Assembly (NCBI GenBank): GCA_963575745.1
Contig: CAUYUJ010015716.1
Coordinates: forward strand, 162,278 to 184,777
Direction of reading: 5' to 3'
DNA: 22,500 bases
DNA from: Prorocentrum cordatum
Taxonomy: Eukaryota > Sar > Dinophyceae > Prorocentrales > Prorocentraceae
The position numbers and the translations under genes are program-made. The notes below the pieces were generated by a model. That model saw only the letters and a list, made by a program, of their open reading frames with translations, made no database searches and was not told where the DNA came from. Positions 17,101 through 22,500 of this stretch are shown piece by piece; within the stretch, counting starts at the first letter, position 1, and each line of letters starts with the position of its first letter.

Positions 17101-18637
17101 TGCAGTCATCGAAAGAAGGATGGCTACGGCTCACGCTCGCTCTTTCACAAAATGGATCCGACAGCACTTGAGGCAGCGATCGGGACCCATGCACCGTTGG
17201 TCGAAACCTCGTGGTTGGACGATTTCACAGGTTGACACCGCCTTGGGACCCTCCAGCACCTCTGAGGACATATGTCTGGTCCAGCGACAGTCTTGGAAGG
17301 ACGTGTGGGTTGGATGTGACGACGAACCCCCCCTCCTCACCCAGAGCGTTCATGACGACGGCAATGGGGGCCTCATCGTCGAAATTCGAGGCCTATGTCA
17401 GGCTGGTCCACGTCTGCCTCCCTTGAGCATCGAAGCCCTTCGGCCAGCGGCACGGAGTTTCTCGGGACGCACGGCCCTTGGGCCAGATCAGTTCAGACCT
17501 CGACATTGGGCGTTGGCCTCCAACGGGGCCCTGGCTGTCTTGGGATACCTACTACATCTATGTGAGGCCTTTGGGACATGGCCCACGTGTACTAGACGCG
17601 TACACGTCATTTCACTGGGCAAACCGACGGGTGGGTACCGACCTATTGCGTTGCTCCCATCCATCTACCGAGTATGGGCCCACGCCCGGTTAGCTTGGGT
17701 CAGGGCGTGGGCGTCCCGTCTAGATCGCCATTATCTTGCACTTGGCTCGCAGCGAGCAGCGACGGACGTTGCAGCTCGTGTGATGGTAACAGCAGAGGCG
17801 GGTGGACACCTGCGATCAGAACCGCAGGCATCAGTGCATGCGATCGTTGATGTAGCAAAGTGCTTCGACAAAGTGCCGTGGCTGTGGCTGCTGCGTGCGG
17901 GGATCCAGCAAGGTTTTCCTGGGCCGCTGCTCCCCCTCGCATTTAGGATCTACATGTGCAGCCGACGTTTGGTATGGGACGCTTGCTACTCGGATGTCGT
18001 GTATGCGCAGTGTGGGGTGTTACCTGGGTGCTCGATGGCCATGTTCGCGTTGCAGAGTATCATGATTGCCCCTTTCGATCACCTCACACGCACCACTATG
18101 GACATACCACGTATCATCGACGTGTATGCGGACGACATTGCAGTGCACATATATGGCGTGCTACGACACATCGGATCATGGCCCCAGAGGGTTCTACGGC
18201 TATTGGTGCAAATACTTAAGGCCCTAGGGCTCCCTCCAGCTGCCCATGAGATGAGGCTCGCTAGCTCCATCCCTGCGTTGGGAAAACATGTGGCCTATCA
18301 ACTACGGGATCTTGGGTGCGTCTACGCGGAGGCTTTTGAGGTTCTTGGGGTCGAGGTCTCGGGACGCCCAGTACGCTACAGTAGGCTTCGACAACGTGTG
18401 AGGGGTGTGGCCAGTCGTCGACCGCGCTTTATCTCACTACACAGGGCTGGTCCTCTCCTCAGTCGTTTCCACAGGCAGGCTCTCCCACCAGCCTTGACCT
18501 ACGGGCTAGGCGTGCATGGGGCCCCCCCACGACTTGTCGAACAAATGCGGCAGGCACAGCGAGGTGTGTGGCACGCCCCCAGGCTCCAGCACATCGTGTT
18601 GGATCACATCATGCCTACAGGGATCTATTTTCACTGA
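14120..18637 (+). CDS. Retrotransposon ORF2: APE-like endonuclease and reverse transcriptase
   Basis: The open frame is about 1505 codons and follows a TAA without an ATG; the first ATG is some 200 bases in, so entry is probably by splicing or frameshift. Residues 1-290 are a mostly helical region I do not recognise. Residues 298-515 are three 73-aa repeats. Residues about 556-778 form an exonuclease-endonuclease-phosphatase domain: AAFNSSGW, FAQELKL, GGIGIFV, GGDWN (D706), SDLDYF and a final RNH in place of the usual SDH. Residues about 1110-1400 are the RT: GPDQFRP, YRPIALLPSIYRVW, motif A VDVAKCFDK (D1244, D1250), motif B GVLPGCSMA (Pro where Gln is usual) and motif C YADD (1336-1339), then FEVLGVEV. 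These would nick target DNA and copy element RNA in place. The frame ends with TGA at 18635-18637, exactly where the homologous protein should continue in the +1 frame. Confidence 0.9.
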   Translation: MAPSEDPAVLAVQADGDSVGYRGLQRRSLVDAFLLHCPTDASQTFRAHLTAYAERWSADAISWQDVTMAHEGWTWWCVPYAELMIRLIPQLLEMAPTEAAIHDMAVAYCETAWRDAADHNAQVLLALATHLANPDSWYTEAGQLLLQLREARLLLAQAQYMHEQEGVHAGTRLIEAHRAFGASMANTIHQRTLLAGGSTLVSSAMAAPEGPPPPQGLGHPPFPDPEDDVHPPAPDYAASLMQVRRSAAMAAEVSLIPMRRLVAERRVRDSRYVAVRSGNSGVDQGSHGPTSGTHPSTRHVAAGLNPTSVAADGQAVSLSRLKPREVSPALARVTPRALDEGVVDAPGSVTSVAAGCTQDVGLHSDIHYGERHVAAVLTPTSVAADGQAASLLSVKLCEVPPALARVTPRALDEGVVDAPGRVTSVAAGCSQAVARHDDTRYDARHVAAGLNPTRVAADGQAASPLGLKLCEYPTLARVTPRALDEGAVDAPGCVTSVAAGCSLHTGRSSGFHDGSIAGSTQPKCGINSTTALQSTGPPTSASTRPRRAPRGARRRGFKVAAFNSSGWPQVQDYLTNCSGARLVFAQELKLRNDQVKRAQEWSINNGWQSFLTDAVAGPDGGPCGGIGIFVRKHIGATVLTSCISTHVLVPARAVAIMIQGCLRHGFVAASVYLEQGLRLAGRNAQIRKDLGALLSHYGLPFLLGGDWNVPPAILDGSEWPMRLRARVVGTSNGAYRDPATGNVSDLDYFAPSDCLASVLYQPLRASQFPPRNHCVVEASLGPQARAQTIRVLRGPKPFPHQPTASLRKDLEDVDGEPQYTVLRWDPGLSWVELMRGDSLRRLGPCDDRPARLDNACAHLYRGVEAELLPLFSLPPNDLRRTGRGAAPGYKRATAGGPLARRQPAASAEARALRLLQLRVSDVQLAQVRRPRQVAQAWAHLYSFLAQEGKEGRMGKHISPPVTAVPTYLLHTAAQQPTLQHHLLGLASSYFGRTAAVIERRMATAHARSFTKWIRQHLRQRSGPMHRWSKPRGWTISQVDTALGPSSTSEDICLVQRQSWKDVWVGCDDEPPLLTQSVHDDGNGGLIVEIRGLCQAGPRLPPLSIEALRPAARSFSGRTALGPDQFRPRHWALASNGALAVLGYLLHLCEAFGTWPTCTRRVHVISLGKPTGGYRPIALLPSIYRVWAHARLAWVRAWASRLDRHYLALGSQRAATDVAARVMVTAEAGGHLRSEPQASVHAIVDVAKCFDKVPWLWLLRAGIQQGFPGPLLPLAFRIYMCSRRLVWDACYSDVVYAQCGVLPGCSMAMFALQSIMIAPFDHLTRTTMDIPRIIDVYADDIAVHIYGVLRHIGSWPQRVLRLLVQILKALGLPPAAHEMRLASSIPALGKHVAYQLRDLGCVYAEAFEVLGVEVSGRPVRYSRLRQRVRGVASRRPRFISLHRAGPLLSRFHRQALPPALTYGLGVHGAPPRLVEQMRQAQRGVWHAPRLQHIVLDHIMPTGIYFH
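15011..15664 (+). repeat. Three in-frame 219-bp repeats in ORF2
   Basis: RHVAA starts units at 15011, 15230 and 15449, exactly 219 bp (73 codons) apart; the third unit lacks one codon. Conserved blocks are VAADGQA, LARVTPRALDEG, VDAPG and VTSVAAGC. The units lie between the N-terminal region and the endonuclease. Composition (Ala, Val, Gly, Pro) suggests a flexible linker, but the Cys and charged positions are kept. Confidence 0.95.
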
Positions 18638-20348
18638 TCCCCAGGTGGAGGCCTGGGCCGCGCCGTTGTACCAGTGGTCCCTCTTGTTTCGCGATCCGCA
18701 GGTGCCCCATTGTGTCTTGCAGTCAGCATGGCTTCGCCAGATCCAGAAGATCTATCACTCTCCCCACCCGTGGCGGCACGTGTCGGGTCCCGCTGGTGCC
18801 AAAGTGCTTGCACTACGAGAGCTCGGTTGGGCCACTATCAGCAGCACTGTTCGGAGGACGGACCCAGGAGTTCGGATCAACGTTCGTGATGAGGCGCCGT
18901 CCACCATCCGTCAGCTTGCTAGAGATGCTGGGGTGCGACGACTATGGGAAAAGCGGGCCCGACGGCCACCTCTCCCAGGACACGATGCCATTCCTCGGGA
19001 GCCTATTGGATATTGGATTGAGCCAATCTTGCAGATCCTATCCAAGGTTGAACTACACGAAGGTGACGACTCAGGGAATGAGGACGAGCAGGGCGATCCC
19101 GATCGCGAGGATGATGCATGCCCGACCCCGCCCCCTGTTGGACCCAACCCTTTTGCTGACAAGTGGAAGCCCTCCCTCAAAGAAGCAGGCCTCTTACGTG
19201 CGTATCTGGCAGGCGGTCTTTGGAGCCCATCAAGGCTTGCGAAGTGTGGATGCAGGGACGCAGACACATGCCCTCGGTGTACGGCGGCATCATGTGATTT
19301 GTATCATATTGTGCACGAGTGTCCAGCGCTACATACACAGCGTCAGCTACACATGTCTCACATTCGCACGGAGGGATTCCCGAGGCAAGTGCGTGACTCT
19401 ATGTTATGGTCGACAAGACTCGTCTCTCGTTCATGCTTCCCACCGCTACCACCACGGGACAGCACTGGGCACTGGCACATTCAATACCGCGACCCGCAAG
19501 GCATCACAGGAAACGTGTACACAGATGGTGCGTGTCAGAGTGTGTGGTACTGGCCTGAGGCCACACGTGCAGGCTGGGGTTTCTGTCAGTTGAGTGAGCC
19601 GCCTCCAGGGGTAGATATTCTTGTTTTTGGGGCTCTCCCAGGTCCCATACAGTCCTCGCCCAGGGCCGAGCTTTTCGCTTTCCTTCAGGTCCTCCAGGTC
19701 TCCCCCCCCCCCGTTTGTGTGCACGCCGACTTCAAAGGCCTGGTTGACGGCCTTGCCCTTGGAGCCCGATGGTGCTGCTCGCCTCGGCGTTTAAACGTCG
19801 ACCTTTGGGAACGCATATGGGCTAAGATTTCTGATCTGGGCGAGGTGGGGTCTGATGTGAGAGTTACCCTCGTCAAAGGACACCAGCAGGGCCAGAGCAC
19901 CGACGCCCGAGGCAACCGGTGGGCCGACCTTGCTGCGCGCAATGGCAGAGACCTCCACTCCATCCCCAGAACGCAGGTCAAAGCTATGAAGCTTGGCCAC
20001 CAACACTACACTCGCATCCTGCGATGGAGTACTACTGCCCTCGGGCTTTTCTTTGGCGAACAGCGGGTTGACACTCGGCCCCGCAAGAAAGCCTGTCGGC
20101 GCCCTCGGCGTGCCTCGGCTCCTCTGGAGCCCAAGGAGGAATCGGTTCATCTGCGCCGTGTTTTCGCCCGGGTTCCCCATCGCAGCATTTGGAGATGCGA
20201 GTTTTGTAGGAAGGGCTCGAAGCTGGAAAGGACCCGTCGTCGTCTCTCTGAGCTTGCCTGCCCTGCTCGTTTGCGCGTTGCCGCCGCCATCCCTCGGCGC
20301 CCCTTCCGCTGTCACTCCCCCTGGGCACGCTGCGCGCGCCCAGGCTGA
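18516..20348 (+). CDS. Retrotransposon third frame: zinc knuckle and RNase H
   Basis: This frame overlaps the end of ORF2. Its ATG-led first 40 codons lack protein-like character, and meaningful sequence starts near 18636 with TDPQVEAWAAPLYQW, which continues the RT C-terminal region after a +1 shift. An acidic segment (about 19060-19120) is followed by a Cys/His finger with CPRC, CDLYH and HECPAL (about 19246-19330), like the zf-RVT finger of other LINEs. A type I RNase H follows with YTDGAC, RAELFAF, HADFKGLV, VKGHQQ and GNRWADLAAR, so all four acidic catalytic residues are present. RNase H would remove RNA from the hybrid during cDNA synthesis. A basic stretch and WRCEFCRKGSK (start of a further finger) come before TGA at 20346-20348. 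Confidence 0.87.
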   Translation: MGPPHDLSNKCGRHSEVCGTPPGSSTSCWITSCLQGSIFTDPQVEAWAAPLYQWSLLFRDPQVPHCVLQSAWLRQIQKIYHSPHPWRHVSGPAGAKVLALRELGWATISSTVRRTDPGVRINVRDEAPSTIRQLARDAGVRRLWEKRARRPPLPGHDAIPREPIGYWIEPILQILSKVELHEGDDSGNEDEQGDPDREDDACPTPPPVGPNPFADKWKPSLKEAGLLRAYLAGGLWSPSRLAKCGCRDADTCPRCTAASCDLYHIVHECPALHTQRQLHMSHIRTEGFPRQVRDSMLWSTRLVSRSCFPPLPPRDSTGHWHIQYRDPQGITGNVYTDGACQSVWYWPEATRAGWGFCQLSEPPPGVDILVFGALPGPIQSSPRAELFAFLQVLQVSPPPVCVHADFKGLVDGLALGARWCCSPRRLNVDLWERIWAKISDLGEVGSDVRVTLVKGHQQGQSTDARGNRWADLAARNGRDLHSIPRTQVKAMKLGHQHYTRILRWSTTALGLFFGEQRVDTRPRKKACRRPRRASAPLEPKEESVHLRRVFARVPHRSIWRCEFCRKGSKLERTRRRLSELACPARLRVAAAIPRRPFRCHSPWARCARPG

Positions 20349-20469
20349 CAATGAAGGGCAGATGCCGACGAATGAGGGCAGCAGCTTCGGTGCTGCCGTG
20401 CGATCTCGCTCCCCCTCGGACTCGTTTCGATCGGTGCGCCCTCGGACGGAGCCCCCCACGCGTGGCCAG

Positions 20470-20633
20470 GTGAGTGTCCAAGGGGAGGCGGATCCCCCCC
20501 TCCCTCCTCGGGCCTGGGTAGCCCTTCCTCGCCTCGCCCCCGTAGCCCCTCCCCTGGCTTTGAAAGGCACGTCAGGCCACGCGTGGGTTTCGAGCCCGTC
20601 GCTGTTGCCTGGGATGGAGCTGCGAGTGTCCAG
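20470..20633 (+). other. Candidate 164-nt intron near the retrotransposon 3' end
   Basis: The donor GGCCAG|GTGAGT is a full consensus, and the acceptor GTGTCCAG|GCTGATG would join a Ser/Arg-rich open frame (about 20350-20469) to the C-terminal finger frame. A better-looking acceptor (TTCTTTTCCAG at 20667) exists but leads to a stop at 20703. The sequence GAGTGTCCA occurs at both ends, so a duplication may have created the sites. Confidence 0.3.
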
Positions 20634-21104
20634 GCTGATGCCACTGCCAGGGTTCTTTCTTTTCCAGAGCGCTCGGGACCCACCTTCCTCCCTGACAAGA
20701 TGAGGCGGGTCGGTTCCAAGCGCCCAAGTCGGCCCTCGCTGGCCGACGCGACAGTACCATCCGAGCTTATGCCCCGAGCGGGCCCCGTTCCTGCCACGGC
20801 CGCTCGCGGCCACAGACTCTGGGTTTCCTCGGGTCATGTTTGCCTGTGCGTTTCCTGTGGGGCTTTCACGACGGGCACGGCTGGTCACCTCTTAATTGAT
20901 TGCCCATCGGGGAGCACGCACAGTCTGTCAGAACGGGCGGTGCGTAACCGACGCCTTTTCATGCAGGGCTTTCATCCTGCGGACGAAGGAATGGAGGGCT
21001 CACGTCGAGTTCCCGCACCTCGTCCGTTACTCGTCTCAGACCCTGAGACTCACTGGGTCAGGCTCCACGGGGGCCCACCTTCTCACCCAGGTTGCGGGAC
21101 TTAA
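20583..21104 (+). CDS. Retrotransposon C-terminal zinc-finger segment (fragment)
   Basis: The frame is open for about 173 codons, starts without ATG and ends in TAA at 21102-21104. It contains GHRLWVSSGHVCLCVSCGAF, then LLIDCPSG and RNRRLFMQGFHP. The pattern (H, W, CxxCGA, then a distant C with PSG, then a basic helix) matches, as I recall it, the C-terminal finger of dinoflagellate LINE proteins, so this is the real protein end rather than a chance frame. It is in the same frame as the RNase H part but separated from it by three in-frame stops (20346-20378), so an indel pair or splicing must connect them if the copy is active. Confidence 0.6.
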   Translation: MGFEPVAVAWDGAASVQADATARVLSFPERSGPTFLPDKMRRVGSKRPSRPSLADATVPSELMPRAGPVPATAARGHRLWVSSGHVCLCVSCGAFTTGTAGHLLIDCPSGSTHSLSERAVRNRRLFMQGFHPADEGMEGSRRVPAPRPLLVSDPETHWVRLHGGPPSHPGCGT

Positions 21105-21250
21105 TCCCCCGTCTCTTTGTCTGTGTGGCTGGTGCCCGAGATCATTTTGGTGGGGTCCCAGCCTCTTCACAGGCCAGCCAGGCTGCCGGCAGCATGGCGC
21201 CCTTGGTGGGCGCCCGTGCACAGCGCGACGCTTCCCTCGGCAGTGCCGTA

Positions 21251-21318
21251 TCCTCCTCCTCCTCCTCCTCCTCCTCCTCATCCTCCTCCTACCCCTCCTC
21301 CCACCATCATCATCGTCA
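21251..21318. repeat. TCC then CAT microsatellite at the retrotransposon 3' end
   Basis: TCC triplets (21251-21300) pass into CAT triplets (21303-21318). LINEs often end in a simple-sequence tail made during target-primed reverse transcription, so this may be the tail instead of poly(A). Confidence 0.8.
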
Positions 21319-21321
21319 TTG

Positions 21322-22500
21322 CCAATTTCGGCATGCCCCTCACACGTTTCGTGGCCCCATAGGGAGCTCCACCGAAGGTCCCAGTGGGTGTGCCCGCGTG
21401 CGCCCCGCACGCCCATTTCGGCCCACCCCTCGCAAGTTTCGTGGCCCCATAAGGGGGCTCCACCGAAGGTCCCAGTGGGTGTGCCCGCATGCGTCCCGCA
21501 CACACATGTCGGCACACCCCTCGCACGCTTCGTGGCCCCATAGGGAGCTCCAGCGAAGGTCCCAGTGGGTGTGCCCGCATGCGTCCCGCACACCCATTTC
21601 GGCCCACCCCTTCATACGTTTTGTGGCCCCATAGGGAGCTCCACCGAAGGTCCCAGTGGGTGTGCCCGCATGCGTCCCGCACACCCATTTCGGCCCACAC
21701 CTCACACGTTTCGTGGCGCCATAAGGAGCTCCACCGAAGGTCCCAGTGGGTGTGCCCGCATGCGTCCCGCACACTCATGTCGGTACACCCTTCACACGTT
21801 TCGTGGCCCCATAGGGAGCTCCACCGAAGGTCCCAGTGGGTGTGCCCGCGTGCGCCCCGCACGCCCATTTCGGCACACCCCTCGCACGTTTCGTGGCCCC
21901 ATAAGGGGGCTCCACCGAAGGTCCCAATGGGTGTGCCCGCATGCGCCCCGCACGCCCATTTCGGCCCACCCCTCGCACGTTTCGTGGCCCCATAGGGAGC
22001 TCCAGCGAAGGTCCCAGTGAGTGTGCCCGCATGCGTCCCGCGCACCCATTTCGGCACACCCCTCGCACGCTTCGTGGCCCCATAGAGAGCTCCACCGAAG
22101 GTCTCAGTGGGTGCGCCCGCATGCGTCCCGCACACCCATTTCGGCCCACCCCTCACACGTTTCGTGGCCCCATAAGGAGCTCCACCGAAGGTCCCAGTGG
22201 GTGTGCCCGCATGCGTCCCGCACACCCATTTCGGCATACCGTTCGCACGTTTCGTGGCCCCATAGGGAGCTCCACCGAAGGTTCCAGTGGGTGTGCCCGC
22301 ATGCGTCCCGCACACTCATTTCGGCACATCCCTCACGCGTTCCGCGGCCCCATAGGGAGCCCAACCGAAAGTCCCAGTGGGTGTGCCCGCATGCGTCTCG
22401 CACACCCATTTCGGCACATCCTTCGCACGTTTCGTGGCCCCATAGGGAGCTCCACCGAAGGTCCCAGTGGGTGTGCTCGCATGTGTCCCGCACACCCATT
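21322..22500. repeat. 90-91-bp satellite array, at least 13 units, running off the window
   Basis: CCGAAGGT recurs at 21372, 21463, 21553, 21644, 21734, 21824, 21915, 22005, 22095, 22185, 22275, 22365 and 22455. Units carry GTGGCCCCATAGGGAGCTCC and GTGCCCGCATGCGTCCCGCA. A variant pair (GCGTGCGCCCCGCACGCCC, then AAGGGGGCTCC) occurs at 21390-21460 and again 452 bp later, indicating a five-unit higher-order repeat. Long open frames on both strands come from the near-triplet period and composition. The unit is unrelated to the 88-bp and 101-bp repeats. Confidence 0.95.

Larger units (their letters stand above)
12690..21318 (+). mobile_element. Non-LTR (LINE-type) retrotransposon with APE-like endonuclease, RT and RNase H
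   Basis: Domain order is ORF1 zinc finger and coiled coil, then APE-like endonuclease, reverse transcriptase, zinc knuckle, RNase H and C-terminal zinc fingers, all on the + strand over about 8.4 kb. There are no LTRs, integrase or protease, which fits the LINE class with target-primed reverse transcription. The limits are estimates: the left end is put after the CTC run near a spliced-leader-like motif, the right end at the TCC/CAT run. No target site duplication could be defined. Long open frames suggest a young copy, yet frames change between 14031 and 14145, near 18636, and between about 20300 and 20634. Confidence 0.85.

Noticed and set aside
17140-17160. CAAAATGG on the + strand as a reverse spliced-leader match
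   Set aside because: Only a short core matches and it lies inside the RT coding frame.
21278-22499. Long open frames on both strands of the 90-bp array (345 codons on the - strand)
   Set aside because: Both strands and several frames are open because of the repeat composition and near-triplet period; no family resemblance.
7470-22500. Regular repeats that might suggest a CRISPR array
   Set aside because: The whole unit is repeated without unique spacers, no cas genes are present and the context is eukaryotic.

Overview
The window looks like nuclear DNA of a dinoflagellate. It is GC-rich and mostly repetitive. It holds part of a gene for an axonemal (flagellar) dynein light chain whose intron has a GC donor. 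It also holds a Cys-rich Stc1-like coding segment of a kind I associate with dinoflagellates, a non-LTR retrotransposon whose ORF1 has a RanBP2-like zinc finger, and a degenerate match to the dinoflagellate spliced leader. I see no bacterial operon structure, tRNA, rRNA or CRISPR array.

Layout. Positions 1-2142 are GC-rich non-coding DNA with a short minisatellite and a strong hairpin. Positions 2143-5943 hold the last two exons of an inner-arm dynein light chain p28 (DNALI1-type) gene, split by a 3.3 kb intron. That intron is packed with minisatellites, microsatellites, a 25-bp palindrome and two extra copies of the downstream exon's first bases with their splice acceptor. Positions 6018-6189 are a MITE-like element with terminal inverted repeats, just after the p28 stop codon. 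Positions 6200-7470 are CT-rich and GGA-rich low-complexity DNA plus an inverted copy of a dispersed repeat. Positions 7470-7873 are four copies of a 101-bp tandem repeat that run into a short Cys-rich coding segment (7874-8362). Positions 8363-12150 are a large 88-89-bp satellite of about 40 units with higher-order structure and a diverged tail.

Positions ~12690-21318 are a long LINE-type retrotransposon: ORF1 (zinc finger and coiled coil), ORF2 (novel N-terminal region, triplicated 73-aa repeat, APE-like endonuclease, reverse transcriptase), and a third frame (zinc knuckle, RNase H, C-terminal zinc fingers). The frames are individually long and open but are separated by frame changes, some of which coincide with good splice-site consensus sequences. 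The element lies between CTC/TCC microsatellites. Positions 21322-22500 are a third, unrelated satellite of 90-91 bp that runs off the window end.

The p28 gene and the Cys-rich segment look like host genes. The retrotransposon supplies its own replication proteins. The rest is repeat DNA. The most interesting points are the duplicated exon head inside the p28 intron, which differs from the real exon only at silent positions, and the unusual architecture and frame structure of the retrotransposon.
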